64,000 nucleotides of DNA from Mugil cephalus (lineage: Eukaryota > Chordata > Actinopteri > Mugiliformes > Mugilidae): positions 6,872,001-6,936,000 of the forward strand of contig NC_061772.1 in NCBI RefSeq assembly GCF_022458985.1. Direction: 5' to 3'. Positions 26,708-41,856 of this stretch are shown here, in pieces. The notes beneath the pieces are model-generated. The model was not told the DNA's origin and did not search any database. It saw only the letters and a program-made list of their open reading frames with translations. The translations under genes and the position numbers were made by a program. How positions within the stretch are numbered: position 1 is the first letter of the stretch; the number at the start of each line of letters is the position of its first letter.

Positions 26708-29700
26708 TATATCAAGGGACATTCTTATTATTATTCTTTAAACCTATTATACTATTTTCTGTAAGATATCTTATATCTTGCAAGATATTTACAAACTCCA
26801 GTTTCCAAATATAAAGCCATGTAACAGGACATGAGCAAATTCTTCATCACATTTCCTTGACAATGGCAGTAATTTATGCAGGTATGCCTAAACTCAGTGA
26901 TCCCTAAAGGCAAAACCAAGACATATAAAGGCCTGTAAAGTTACCCTTAAAACATTTAGGTGAAAAACATCCCTGGTCACAGTCGTCTTATACTGATATA
27001 TGTTAAAATAATGATCATTATACTGCTGGCACACAGCACAGACAGACACCTGACTAAAGCGACTTTCATACAGCATGCACACCACTGCATTTTAAAACCC
27101 AAATACTATGAGAAAATGTTATCAACACAGCTGTTTAAGTTAAATGTTGGATGTCACTGCTAGTGTAATTTCACTCTACTGGTCGTAGTCTAAATACGGA
27201 TGTAGCTTCTATTGATCACTAGTTCAAATGGCTCTTTATTAAATGTCAATGTGTAAACATTCTGTGAGTTCATAGATTTTTGTGAATAGTGAGCAAGTCA
27301 TCTTTTAACTTATGCAACCCTGTTACTCTTAAGATGAGACAAATTGGATTGATGCTTTACTAAGAGGCTAACCACAATTCGATTACAACACCCAAGCTAT
27401 CAGATTAACTGTATTGCACTGCATACTGATTCAGTGAGCACAGTCTTTCCTCGTGTTATTAATGATGCCTTGTATGATTTTCTTATTATGCTCAGTCAGG
27501 ATGAAAGCAGAGCCAAGCAAATCCATTATTGATGCAGTGGGAATAATTGAGAGACTTTCTAATGTTGTTAATGAGGTGAAATGTTAGATTTTTAAACCTC
27601 CTCAAGCAATGAATACACTCAATTCCAGCACCTTAAGCTACCACACAGGCGGCTGTGACCTGAGATCAAAAGAGCATCCAAATGTCTCAAACCTGACCTT
27701 TAAGGCAACTGCTACACAGTCGACTCTAGGGTCAAAGTGCTGTTCATGACTTTGTAATGATGGACGCATTCTGCAAGAGGAATGAGTCACACTAACTCCA
27801 GACTCGTATCCTGAGCTAGTAACGTCATGTGCATCCAAATGACATGTGTTTTGTGGAGGGACTGTGATATATTCCTGCATGTGAGCAAAGCTTTTGTGCT
27901 CCACACAGTGTGCTACTCTGTGCCAGGCCCACAGCCACGTGACGAAAGAACAATGATGTAACAACAATGACAGGGTTTCCCGTCCATCATCGTGGCTTTG
28001 TGTTCCGCATGGACAAGCGAGGCATAGGTATGCGGCACAGCATCTAAAATCTATTACTGGGGCCGACCGAGCTGTCTGATGCATCGTCTCCTCCTACCGA
28101 CATCCACAACAATCTCATTCTTACTCACTCAAAAGAAAAAAAAAAAAAAAAAAAAAAACTCCAGCTGCTCTGTTATCTCTGCACACAGTAAGTAAACACA
28201 CACATGCGCCTTTGCAGATAAAAAGTAAAAACTCACCTGGTCTCACTGCTAAAATAATTACACAGAGCTCTGTCGATAAATCAATACGCAACACTCCTGG
28301 GGAGCCACAGATACTGGACCTGAATCTAAAATCTGCACAAACAGCAAGGTCACATCCCATCAGCACTGTGGTACATTCCTTTTTGATTCAGAGAGAGCTG
28401 GTTGATCCAGTATGGCCAGCAGCAGGTGTTTTAGTATCCTACTCTTCTCGCTCACTCACACTGAGTCTACTGCAGCAACAGCAGCAGCATAAAGCCAAGT
28501 TGTGGGACACAGCCTCTTTATTTCCCATCACATTCTTTCCCTGACCAACCACTCAATCTATCAGCACTGTAAAAAGCTCAAGAACATTTAGTTTGCATCT
28601 CCACACACACACACACACAGATGAAAACTAACCTTACAAACTGGTTTGAAAACAAACAGCTTGGAAACACTGACCCATTGTCTTAACAGAGCATTGCAGT
28701 TCTTTGATCTTACTGATGACAAATATGTCACAGCGACTTAATTTCTAATACTGTTGGCTTTTAAATTGATGATGCATTAAGCCATTTTACCTGCACACTA
28801 AACCTATTAATAGTCATCTTTTTGTGACAGTTAAGCTACTATGATCAATTAATTTCCCTTGTGGATCATCAAAGTCTGTCTAAGTATCACTTATTTTCCA
28901 TAGTGCAATGTTCAGGCTGTGGTCAATTTGACTTCCCTTAGCTACAACATTACAAAAGAGCGCTGTTTTCATGTTGAGACATGTAGGAGTATATACACAC
29001 AGGAAGAACCCCGTCATTTCCTATTAAGAGCAAATTTACCATTTTTTCCTGTGAAAATTTGTTACCACTACCTTTCAAAGCCTCAGTGGGCAAAAGAGTT
29101 TGGTTAGGTCTACATGCAACTTGGTTTTTCACAGATACAGTTAGTCTGACTAAAAAGCAGGATGTCCCGTTGTCTTAGAAACTGGGAAGCTGTGACAGTG
29201 CAGCAATGTGTGCATTTTTCAGCACAAGATTAAACAATTATGAAACACTGTTCCCCTTTCGTGTTGAGTGGGTGACTGTGTTGAATCTGAAACTCAGACA
29301 GTAAACCATCCACTGGTAACTTAATATATAGCTAAATTTTACCCAATGTTTATCCTGCAGACACACACACACACATAACCCCTAGACTGACATCTACATG
29401 TCCTTGCTGAATACACTTTCAGTGGGACTCACGCCTGATGAGAGTCGACATGTAAACAAAGGTGCGTCCAACATAACAGAGTTTTCACATCCTGGATGTA
29501 CCTGGCAAATACTCTACAACAAACCCTGAGCTAACCCACAGAATTATTAGGAACTATTTTGTGGTGCTTTCTGATTTTGAAATAAAATTGAGCATCTTTA
29601 AAACACCCAAGAATATTGATTTCAAATGCCATCCATTTGTCTGTACACACAAAACGTTAAGACATGACTTTAGTAACGAAGTTGACAGATCACATGCACA

Positions 29701-30229
29701 TGTGGAATACAGAATCCATCCAGACCGGATACTGCGTGATGGGTCTTAAAGGGTTACTGAACTACTGCACCATCAGTCTGTGAATGATGGGCACATTTGG
29801 GCATACATATATATATATATATAGTGGTGTCCCTGCCCTGCAGGTAGCTTGTCATGTTGTCAGAATCAACAAGAATTAACTAGCCAAATATTTGCTGAAG
29901 GGGTTGTGAAGGCAGACTGAAGAGGACTTGGCATGCAGAGAGGTGTTGGGCACAAACCTGGAAAGACAGGCTAGTAAAGACGTCTTCAGAAACGCTGAGG
30001 TTATGCTGGGTTGGCATGACTGCACCATCCCAAATCTCTCTGTCTCCTCTGCTGGCTGTCATACATCCATCTGCTGTAGTCTCTCTCTTTTTCTGCCTGG
30101 GTCAGTGTTACACTCGCTCAGATCAAGATTGTCTCCAACATTTGTCACATCCCTGGCTCCGGTCTCGCCGTCTCTAATCATCCCGTCTCTCCTTGTTCTG
30201 TCACACAACAGCAGTGTTCTGCCCATCCT

Positions 30230-30620
30230 AAGGAATCACACCCTCTACTTTCTCCATCTCACCCTTTCTCTTTCTCATCATCCTTCTTCCCATCTCCATG
30301 CTCTCTCCTACCCACACACTCATTCAGTATTCATATTTTAGAGGACATTTATGAGCCTGAAACTGAGCGTGTGCATCTGCACCATTTTCAGCGCAGAGAG
30401 AACCTACATTTTCTCCTTCTCCTCCTTCCCCTGTCCCCCTCCTCTTCCTTATCTAGCTAATCCAGATTCTGGTTTTGGTTCCGTGCTGCTCATCTTTTTT
30501 TAGACTGAAAGCCATGTGCCACTCACTCCTACTCTCCCTCTGCCTCTTTCTCCATCTTTTTCTCCCACTGCCACCCACTCAATCCCTTTCACCTCTTCCC
30601 ACTCCATTTTCTTTTCTTTC
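30230..30620. repeat. Pyrimidine-rich tract in dagla intron 1
   Basis: About 400 bases dominated by C and T on the plus strand (CTCTTTCTCAT, CTCCTTCTCCTCCTTCCCC and similar). On the dagla sense strand it is purine-rich. No coding signal. Confidence 0.6.
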
Positions 30621-33103
30621 CGTTGATGTGATCGTATGTGCGCTGCAGATTGCATGCGTGCGTTTGTGTGTACATGTTTTTTTTTATGTTCGGGTGGTAA
30701 CATATGTGGTCTGCCAACCTGTCTGTGGCTCGCTGCCACAAACCATGTACGGCTTTGTTTGCCATTGCATTTGGTCAGTCACTGAAAATAACTGCAGCAG
30801 TTACTTTCCATACAACACTCTCCTGCAGCCATAGGTTTTTGGCAGCCCGTTGAATTTATCGTGGAACATTACATGGCATTCGCACCCAACTGCATTGAAC
30901 GGTTTAAAGATTTTGCAATAAACGCAAGTCTGTCTAGAAGGGGGCATGCACAATACACACCTGCCAGACCATCAATACTGTCACACTCACTTTATCATTG
31001 ATGCCCTTTCACGATCACCTACGACTGACTAAGTCAAGGTGCATGCATCTGTTGCACAATGGCACTGTGCGAAAAAACTCGTGCAAAGGCACTGGATATT
31101 TAATAGAGGGTAATTTTCAACAGCATGTTTGAAAATGTTAACTGCCTCGTCATATCTCATGAATATGCATTTCAACTGCTATGTCTGGCAAATGGATACA
31201 CAGCGGTCATCGGAACTCATTTCTCATTTTTTTCCTCTTGTCATGAATTACCGCACGCCCTGACAAGAGAAAACTCTCCATTTCCATTTCAAATAAATAG
31301 TGTAATTGCATTTTTCTTGTTGAAGCCTGTTGTAAATGGTCTCGCGTAATAAAAACGAAAGTGTCCTGCAATTGTGAAATGTGCTTTCAACGCAGATAGC
31401 AGAATTACGTGTTCAACCTGAATATTTGCAGGTTGACCAACAAATGCTTTCCCTGTTTAGTTAATAGATGCATGAATAGTAAACACATGCATGAGCGTCC
31501 TGGTAGTCTTGCTTTCACTTAACAACCCAAACACCATTTAACGCACGATTATTTCATAAAACACGTTCTTTAAATAGTCCATTTACACATGGTGTTTGTT
31601 GCACGACAATACATTGTGCACATGCCAAAGATGTTTATGTAAAGTCAAACACAGAAAAGAGAAATGAAATAAAAGGGAAGAGAAATGACTGACAGAAAAC
31701 ACCATTCTGCACAGTTTAACTGTGTCTAATGACTGCCTGGAACATAATATCCATTGATAGGAGTTGATCGGAGTGACTGCAGATTAATATGGTATAGTCA
31801 TGTCGCACTGTATATATTTTTAGCCGCTTTGGGTCATAAATTAGCTACTGACTGTGCTCCATCAGTGATGCTGTTGGTTACGTGCTGAACCAGAAATAAT
31901 CAAATCGTGCTAAATCTCCGTTTTGCTGCCACTTCATCCCAAAGCACCATGACTGTTTAACTATATGGGAAACACCGCCATTATGTTCTGCTCAATCAGA
32001 TTACACAGATAAGTCAATACCGAAAGAGAGAAGCCAGCTTCCTGGCACGAGAGGATGACTCAAATAGAAACCACAGCCCACTGTAGTTGTGTTGGCCGTC
32101 TGTCTGTGTCAAACTTTTCCACGCCTAAGACTGCATCAGTGAATGCAGACCCCCTCCAGTCAGCCTCAATCTCAGTTAGGCTGGAAATCATAGAAAACAA
32201 GGAAATATGCAATCAGAAGAAGCTGGGATGTATTGCGGGACTCGCCTCCGTGCCACAAAGGTGCCGTGAACTGCTACTCATAACACGGCTGTTTAGTGTC
32301 TCCATTTAGACACAAACCTTGAGGAGACTGTACCCCACTTTATGTGTAACAAACGCAACGTTTCCCTCGTTACTCTCAGGTGAACTCATCACATGTTGTG
32401 CTCAAATACTATGCCACCCCCTTCCCTGCCCTCCCCCTTTCTTACACTGAAATATTACATACATTGGGACAGCTGGTCGTATATGCTGCAGCATAATGAA
32501 AATAGAGGAAACACGATGTTCACAACTGGACGTCGTGAGCGAGGAAGGGCCCAATTAGCAGTGAAATATTCAGTGTGGATGATAAACAGGTGTGACATTA
32601 CCCCATGACTGTCACTGTGCCAGGAGGTCTTTTATCTATTTATTTTTTTTCAGGAAAGCATGCCATCTACTGCTGAATTTCAAAGGCAGCGTATAAGCAT
32701 TAAGACGGTTGAAGAGGTATGACATGAATGACAAATTAGGCCAATATAGGTGAATGGGTCCTCTAAGAAATGGGCACATCAGGTTAGGCTCTAGAAATAA
32801 GTTAATATTCTGCTACGGCGCGCTGTTAGATCTCCGTAAGACTGTTTAAAAAAAAAAAAAAAAAAACTACAGCACTAATGTGTGTCTGTATGTGCAACAG
32901 CATCACAGCGTGTGGTTCCAACAAGTCGATCAGGAGCAGTAGTGCCTAATCTCATGCAATCAGGACAGCTGCTTAAGGTGGCATCCTGCGGGCCTAGCTA
33001 ATGGAGATGTGGCCTAAAAGGGACAACATGGGTTTAAAAGCCGGGTCACACATCTGAGGGCAGCGCATCAGTCAGCCCGCTCGTCCCGTACCATGCCGCT
33101 CAC

Positions 33104-33850
33104 CTGTATTTTGACGATGCCTTGCCAAGACCCACTGCATCGGTTCCGCTCTCTCTCCCATATCCCTCCGACTGCCGAGCCGCCTCAGCCCCGCTCTCCC
33201 CGACACCGGCTCAGCGTTGGGTGGATTAATTCTCAGTCGTCGCACCGATTTATAACAACCGCGCGAACGGCATTACAGCAGAGGGATGAATGGACCCAGA
33301 GACGTCAAGAAAAAAAAAGAAACAACAAAAAAAAAAAAAGAAGGAGACTCCTCACCGCCTCGGTTATGTGGCCGGCTGTCATGCAGACCCGGCACATACC
33401 ATCAAGAGCAATTCACTACACCGTCCGCTTCGCCTTGAATCCCGCCGGAGACTGACGGCTCGGTGCTCGGCTTAATTGCAACACGTCGTCGGCTGTGGCT
33501 TTTCACAGTACGTGTGGGTCATTTTCGTGTCCTTCCGTCGGAGCACGGATTTATTACAGTCAAACCCACATTGGATCACAGTTGTCTTTAAGGTTCAGCG
33601 AAGAAGAATGAGAAGAAGGAGAAGACGGAGCCCTTCGCGTTTGCAGTCAGTAGACTTAGTGTGCCATCAGCCGGACAACTCCCGAACCCCGAAACCGAGA
33701 GCGGCTAAAACGGAGGTAGCGTTTCCCGAGATTCTGGCCCATCCCATAGGACATTTTCCCACCGAAAAATACGTACGAATCGGCTATTCCCCTTCCGCGT
33801 TCGACTGCGCAAATGCCGTACAACGTTTACGCACACCTGACCGTTTTTTT
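33104..33850 (-). promoter_or_regulatory. dagla: Putative dagla non-coding exon 1 and CpG-rich promoter
   Basis: The 33.1-33.85 kb interval is clearly richer in CpG than the AT-rich surroundings. On the minus strand it ends in a consensus donor, AATACAG|GTGAGC, with last exon base 33104. It lies upstream of the dagla first coding exon, which starts in 5' UTR directly after an acceptor, so at least one upstream non-coding exon is required. I infer that this is exon 1 plus core promoter. The transcription start cannot be fixed. Plus-strand frames here are low-complexity and not credible genes. Confidence 0.5.
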
Positions 33851-34117
33851 TTCATGGCAAACCTCAGCCACTCGGAGATCCAGTGGAGAAAGGGCGCTAC
33901 CGGTGGTGGGTGAATATCAAGGAACCAGCAACTGGTTCAAAGAGTGCTCTGTTTTTTCCAGAGGCTGCCGCTCCCCTTTGTGATGTCACCCACAAAGACC
34001 CAGGGGATGGAGTGACTCTGATTTGTTTGTGCAGTTGTTCCATAGTTTCAGAAAGCTCCCAGTTATGTAGGAAAACAGGACAAGGGACGTCAAAAGTGAG
34101 AGTGATCACGCTGGAAT

Positions 34118-34129
34118 TGCGCATGCGCC
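34118..34129. promoter_or_regulatory. NRF1-type palindrome
   Basis: TGCGCATGCGCC matches the NRF1 consensus TGCGCATGCGCA in 11 of 12 positions. It sits just upstream of the CpG-rich segment inferred to be the dagla promoter. NRF1 sites are common in CpG-island promoters; binding is inferred only. Confidence 0.45.
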
Positions 34130-35380
<1,251 letters not shown>

Positions 35381-35410
35381 ACTTGCAATCTCTACTGAGC
35401 TGCCATAAAG
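35381..35410 (+). other. cend1: Possible end of cend1 non-coding exon 1
   Basis: The cend1 coding exon begins after an acceptor (GTTCCTCAG, ending 36139), so an upstream exon is expected. The best nearby plus-strand donor is CATAAAG|GTAGGTAAGG, exon end 35410. The exon start is unknown; the left coordinate is only nominal. Confidence 0.3.
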
Positions 35411-36207
35411 GTAGGTAAGGCCCTTATTTCCTTTTATCACAGCAACATTTAGACTGAGGCATTTTTGTAAAGATGTATCCAGCCTACTCTCTATTGAAGC
35501 TGCTATGATGTGATCAGTCAATCTTAGCATTATTTATTCCTCTTAGATTTTTTCCCCCCATTTTACTCTTGCATTTTCCCAGATTTCCTCTATCGCAGTT
35601 GCTGTGGTCCTTATTTCTCTCCTCCATCTTGTCCTCCATTTATAGCACAAATGAGTCATGCGGGTTTTACAGTGAGGGAACGGGAGCAAGACAGAGAAAG
35701 ACATCGAAGCCTTGTATTATTGCATCTGGACAAGACACTGGTGGGGGAACTAGAGATAAAGATTTAGTCCTTAACTAGGAATAAGCTTTGCAGCTGCAGT
35801 TACCTTCTTCCTGCCTCCTTTATAAAACTACCAGTTGGTGCTGTATAAAAGCCGTGTAATTATTTCTTGAGTGGAGGGTTATGTCATAGCAGCTGCGACC
35901 AAAATAAGTGATTTCCTGTTCCTGTGAGCATCGGAGTATTCCCATCAATGTCATATTCTTCCAAGGTCACATTTAAGGCCCCTACGCCCCGTGACTGTTT
36001 CACTGTTTTACAGTGAGTACATGGCTAACTGGGAGCCTTTCATATGTCAGCGTCTCTATATTCAACAGAGCAGATAACATGGTGTCTGAGGCTAATTTCG
36101 ATAGATAATCTGGCTGTGTCTGTTTGCTGTTGTTCCTCAGTGAAGCGGCACAGAGCTGACCTTATAAAGACTCCACCAGACCAGACCACACCTTTGTCTC
36201 AGAGTCC

Positions 36208-36498
36208 ATGGAAGCCAAGACCAAGTCCGGGGCTCCAGCCCCCAAGGCAGCTTCTAAAGCAGAGAAGAAAGAGCCAGCAGCCCCACGCAAGGCTGACCCT
36301 GCCCCTGCAGCCCCTGAGCCTGAGCATCGCCCTCCCTCCGAGGATGGAGCAGCAGAAGCTGAAACAGGAGCAGGTGACGAGGCAGCGGCCTCCGGCACAG
36401 ACTCTCTGGAACACCTGAAACCCTTTCTCATCGGTGGTGCCGTTATTGCTGCAGGAGCCATCTTACTGGGAGTGTTGCTACTGGCAAGGAGAAATTAA
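36208..36498 (+). CDS. cend1: Cell cycle exit and neuronal differentiation protein 1 (CEND1/BM88)-like
   Basis: A 96-residue protein in a single exon that begins after the acceptor at 36139. The first two thirds is low-complexity, rich in Ala, Pro, Lys and Glu. The C-terminus is a hydrophobic span, LKPFLIGGAVIAAGAILLGV, ending LLLARRN, giving a tail-anchored protein. This layout and the closing segment match mammalian CEND1 (FNPLLVAGGV..., ending LVRKK), a neuronal protein that promotes cell-cycle exit. It is shorter than the mammalian protein (about 149 aa), with loss in the disordered part. As in mammals the whole coding sequence is in one exon, and polr2l follows, as at human 11p15.5, which supports orthology. 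The ATG at 36208 is preceded by a short UTR after the splice site. Confidence 0.8.
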   Translation: MEAKTKSGAPAPKAASKAEKKEPAAPRKADPAPAAPEPEHRPPSEDGAAEAETGAGDEAAASGTDSLEHLKPFLIGGAVIAAGAILLGVLLLARRN

Positions 36499-38930
36499 AA
36501 CCCTAAACTTAGAGTATTTATTGGTTGGTGAGTTAGTGTGTGGATGCTGGTTGGTTCACAGACTATCACGGTACAGATGGGGATGGGGAGCCACTGTGCA
36601 TTTTACTTTTCTTTATCTGTTTTTCTGGCCTGCTTCCACTTGTAGTGAATCAAACCATTCAAGTTCTGATCACCGCTGTAAATTTAGCACAATTATACAT
36701 AGTACTATATGCATGATATCGCTACAATACTGCATCTGAAATGTAATTATCTACTTCTTAAAAAAATAACTTACACTGTATTACTGAGCTAAAAAGTCTA
36801 AACTCTCCTAAAGGTAGCTTATTCAACTGCTTTATCTTGTTTAATCCAGTTTGCACAAATGTTGAATTGATGTTGCAATGTTTGTACATTCTTGCACTGG
36901 AAATTAGCTAGGTTCACTTAGCTAGAAGACGACGAAAAACTGTACTTGTAATGTCGGAACTTACGGTATCGGCTATCAGAGTTTTAGGGTTTATTTTACT
37001 TGCAAATAAGTCAGTGGAGACAGTTGAGAGGAGGGTGGAGAACAGCTGGGATTATGCACTATGACATATTGCACATGTCTAGGCTAAACCAATGTATAAC
37101 TGAAGGGCATTGAGCACATGGTAAAATACTTTGAGTCCCTGTATATAAAAAAAGTCAGATACAGAATGGCGTTGTGCAATTTCAAAACATCTTCAGAGAC
37201 AGAACGTAGAATATAAGCATGCAGCGGTTGAGGATTAGCATGTAATGGGATTGTTGGACATAAAATATGTACACTAAAGAACTGAGAAAAATAGTGAAGT
37301 TACTGTTGCTGTAGGATAATAAAAAAAAAAGATTTCTTTTATTGTCTAATCATATCACAAATCAATAACTTTTCATGTCTTTTACATCCGCTGCTTCAGG
37401 CTGTTTACATCTTATAGTAGATGCCTAGCTGTAGGAGGCTCAACAGCCGTTAATGTTGCAGTGTCATGTTTGAAACCTGCTACCAAAACATGGGAGTTGC
37501 TTCCATCTACACTGTGCTCCCCATGTATTTTCAAAATCTCATTCTCAAAACCTCATTAATAAGTAAGTACAACTACAATGTAATGAGAGCATCCAAGGTT
37601 GCTTATACAATGAATGTTGGTGTAAAAAGAAATACTGTCATGTAGTTTACTCAAACAGAAAAAAATGTTAAGCTGTCGCAATTTTGTTGCTGCGCACAAT
37701 CAATCATACATGTGTACACACTATTTTCATTTCACGTTGGAAAACTCATGTGGTAGTCCCTGTTGCAAGTAGGTAGCAGAAAGACACTTCATTGCTTCAT
37801 TTTAGTTGTATAGTTACAAATAATTCTATACATTACTGGCTAAAATATTGTATGAGCATACCACATTAATCATTCACCCCAGACATTTCCAAAAGATAGT
37901 ATTCCAACACCAAAACAAACTTCACCTTACATTGTACAATACAGTGTACCAAAAAAATATAATAATAATCCTATTTTCATAATTTCAACAGCGTATAAAT
38001 GCAATAATTCAGATAGGTCTCCTCATTTAGCACATGTGCTGTAGCAAGTTAAATTACATTAACAATGTAATAGTGTGCGATGCTAGAAATGGAAATGGTG
38101 GTGATATGGAGGTACAAGAAATGACGATGGCGATGATGATGCTTTTCATGGTGATTGTAATGATCAGGATGATGGTTATGATATATTTTTTATATATTTC
38201 TAACATACTTTCCTTATGCACTCTCCCCTCTGCCCCAAACTTCTAAATGTACAAAAGAGTTTGAAATCCAACCTAATTAAAGGAAGTGAACCAGCCCAAG
38301 TAAGCATTTTTTTTATGACAAATGTATCTTCAGCTTTGTATGAATGAATGAGAGGTAACAGATCAGTACAGATTCATTTGTTTAGTTTAGTTTATTCTAA
38401 CATGTAAAAAGCAATCAAAATTATTTAAAATGACACATATATGTGTGTGTGTGTAGTCATACTAGATCTTAAGACACAATCTAAATCATTTGATTATAAC
38501 ACTATTAAGGATGAGAATTTATGTCTATTTATATCTGCAAGAAGAACCATGTCTACTGTTCAGAATTTTAAATGTCTGGCATCTGCTGTCAGAAGGCTAT
38601 CCCTAATGATGGGTTGTTTGTCAGTGTTTCTCAATACTTCATGCTCTTTACTATCCCACAAAACGATAACCATACCTTGTGCTCTAACAGCACACCAGTG
38701 AAGATATTTCTTTATTAAACCAGATTAGATCATAGATACTGTTGGAGCTATTTGTATATTTGAACTGTTTTGGGATGTCTGTAGTTTTCCATACTTGCGT
38801 CAACGGCATGTTCGGTTTTTAGGGCTGTAGTTTTGAGACGGTAATGAAATATTTCACGTGCAACTGAAAGACATCACATTTTATCAACGCTCTAATGAAC
38901 TGTTCAGATGGTGAAGCTTTTATTCTGAAG
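36499..38930 (+). other. cend1 3' UTR and intergenic sequence
   Basis: AT-rich non-coding sequence. A plus-strand AATAAA at 37318-37323 is a plausible cend1 poly(A) signal, giving a 3' UTR of about 0.8 kb; others lie further on. No other gene is recognised before the polr2l promoter. Confidence 0.4.
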
Positions 38931-39063
38931 GGTTGAGGACGGAAGTCTTCCTGTTGTTGCGACTGAAGCATTGGGCTGGAGAGAGAACGAGGGAAAACTA
39001 CAATCGCACTGTTGTAGTCGATTTCTCTACGTTTTTGTTTTCAAGGAAACAGAGGCGGTGACG
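38931..39063 (+). promoter_or_regulatory. polr2l: polr2l promoter and non-coding exon 1
   Basis: A consensus donor, GTGACG|GTGAGTAG, has last exon base 39063 and precedes the coding exon acceptor at 39444. The upstream sequence contains GGAAG ETS-like motifs. The exon start is not fixed, so the left coordinate is nominal. Confidence 0.5.
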
Positions 39064-39427
39064 GTGAGTAGATACAACACGACTCTTTCGGGCTAGATTT
39101 TGTGTTTTTACTGTTAAGTAACCACTAGTATATCAACACAGGACAGCATGTTGCTAGCGGCTAACGTAAGCTAAACGTGCCGAAACGTACAGTTGTGCTA
39201 GCCGCGTGGCTAACAGGGAGAGAGCTACTTATCTTAAACCATGGAGCTTAATCGGCGTCTCTGGGTGTATTAGTCAACGACTTCTGGTTTAAACGGCATT
39301 AAATCAACACTTTACAGAAACTGTAACTAGATGAATCTTTAGTTGTTTATTATAAGCGCCAATCAGAGTTAGCATAGCATATCGGACTGCTTAGTTTGCA
39401 TCACATGTATCAGTGTTTACAGGGTGA

Positions 39428-39900
<473 letters not shown>

Positions 39901-40046
39901 TGACTGGAAGGACTATTTGGGGATGTGGCTTGCATAGATGCATGTCATTATATTAATGTGTGACAACAAATGCAAGCCTCCGTGAAGACTTTCACAACAT
40001 TCATGTGTGCACCCGTTTGATGTTTTTTTTTAATTTTTTTTTCTCA

Positions 40047-40052
40047 AATAAA
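40047..40052 (+). terminator. polr2l: polr2l polyadenylation signal
   Basis: AATAAA about 150 bases after the polr2l stop codon, in an AT-rich context with a T-rich run before it. Placement fits a short 3' UTR. Confidence 0.7.
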
Positions 40053-40059
40053 GATGTTG

Positions 40060-41856
40060 ACATAGTTTCCTGTATTACTGCCTGGTCTAGTTCCCATGGT
40101 CAAATGATGTAAAGTGAGTCCTGATGCCGTGCATGCAAAGCAGCACCAATGAGTAGGTGTACTTCATTTTTGTTCTTATTTTACAAAATACACAGGAAAC
40201 TAGTTTGAGCTATGCTTATATCACAATGATCAGTGACAATAGAAAGCAAATATATTTGCCACAAATTAGTTTTGACAGTTTTAAGTTGAAATAAGGTCCT
40301 TAGGTTTTATCAGTTTAAAAATATATATATGCAATTATGAGATTGTGTTTCTCAGTAAACAGATGTAGTAAAATATGAGTGAATGAAAAAACACGGATTA
40401 TAATTTCAGGGAATGTTTTTTAATTTGTAGATTTGATACAAAAAAGGTGATCAAAACATTACACTAGCTGTTAAGATGTGTTACTTATGACTGCATGCAA
40501 GCACTGAAACCTACAACCATGGGTTTTCTCTTAAAACAAGTAAAAGTCTCAATGTGACTGGAGAACCAAGGAAGTACACTTCGGACTTTAGAGATATTTG
40601 ATGTATATATCTTCAGGTTCATTTTATATTCCTCCAGCTTCTTATACGACTTTGAAAAAAAAAAAAAAGTCCTTTCGTCGCTCTGCTTCACACAGAGAGC
40701 CCACCAGTCTAGGGAGGAGGAAAAAACATACTTTTCAAACTCACACTTAAACCAAATATCAACTGTATTGGTCAATATAGGGTACACCTCTTAGGTGAGA
40801 CTTTTGCTGCTATTTACACAAAGATTTTTTACAAACACTATCATGCTGATGTTATCCATATTTGGAACCAAACTATATGTTATCTTTGAAATGTTGTTCC
40901 CATGCAGACGGGGAAACTGATGCAGAAAAAATCTGGTGACATGAAGGGCTGCAGAGTTTTAACAGTGGATTGCATTGGAAGACATTTGTCAGTGAGCTTC
41001 ACTACTGACCCATCTGTCTGAAAGGTTTTTGGAAATGTTGAAATAGCAGAGAATCTAAGCATTCAGCAGGGGACATTTAAAAAAACAAACAAACAAACAA
41101 ACAAAAAAAACAACAACATCCAGTCACACACAGAATCAGACAATCCCACAGTCTCATGAAAAGTTCAAAATTAAGTTAGAATTTAACCGAGTTGAAGCTT
41201 GTTTTAATGTACATTTTAACAGTGTAAAGCACTGCAAGGCACTCAGCTTCTATTTATGATTTATTTACATGTATTGTAAGTACAAGTATTGTGGGCATTG
41301 TAAATCTGACAGATGGAATATACTGTGACAGCTTATATAAAGACTAGTGTTTTTTTAAATAAGGCCTTCAGTTTCACTGAAGACCTTAGTGCTACACTGT
41401 GCATGAAAACAGTTGAAGATGATGATTTTAATTTATATACAAAATATATCTAACGGATGTCACAAGAGGTAGACTAAACAATGCTCCCTGTGTGATTCGT
41501 TCATAGTTCATAGTTCATCATTATAGTGAAGAATTTCAACTTCTGTTGCAGTCTTGGTTTACTTCAAAACACAAAGGTTCAATATGCCAAGAAATCAAAC
41601 AATGAAAATGATAACAGACGTCACAGCAAGTCATTTTGACTTATAACAGAAGCACAGGTAGAGTGGGAAACATTCGTAATGGCTCAGTTCCATTAAAAAG
41701 TTTCGGTGAGACCAAACTGCTCTGCCAGAATAATGCGACTGAAAACGTTCTTGCTATGACAAGTTAAAATTTCTTCTGAGAAAAGGGTCTATAAAACACA
41801 TGAAATGAAAGATGTACCACAGTAAGATCTAAGTATAAATTAGTTAGCTTACCACG
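40060..41856 (-). other. cpsf7: cpsf7 3' UTR and short intergenic gap
   Basis: AT-rich sequence between the convergent polr2l and cpsf7 genes. A minus-strand AATAAA at 41260-41265 would give a cpsf7 3' UTR of about 0.6 kb; a longer UTR is possible. Contains a poly-A run and an (AAAC)n-like stretch near 41081-41107. No gene recognised. Confidence 0.45.

Larger units (their letters stand above)
20410..33103 (-). other. dagla: Large first intron of dagla (inferred)
   Basis: No coding exon could be recognised on either strand over 12.7 kb. The first coding exon has an acceptor just upstream (first exon base 20409). A consensus donor (AATACAG|GTGAGC) lies at 33104 in a CpG-rich segment, so this interval is best read as intron 1. 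It holds a Tc1-like non-autonomous element (26286-26707), poly-A/T runs (for example 28138-28158) and a pyrimidine-rich tract (30230-30620). Extra 5' UTR exons could be hidden here. Confidence 0.5.

Noticed and set aside
33093-33913. Plus-strand open frames in the CpG-rich segment
   Set aside because: Low-complexity Arg/Lys-rich translations from GC-rich and A-rich sequence, without recognisable similarity. Better read as the dagla promoter and 5' UTR.
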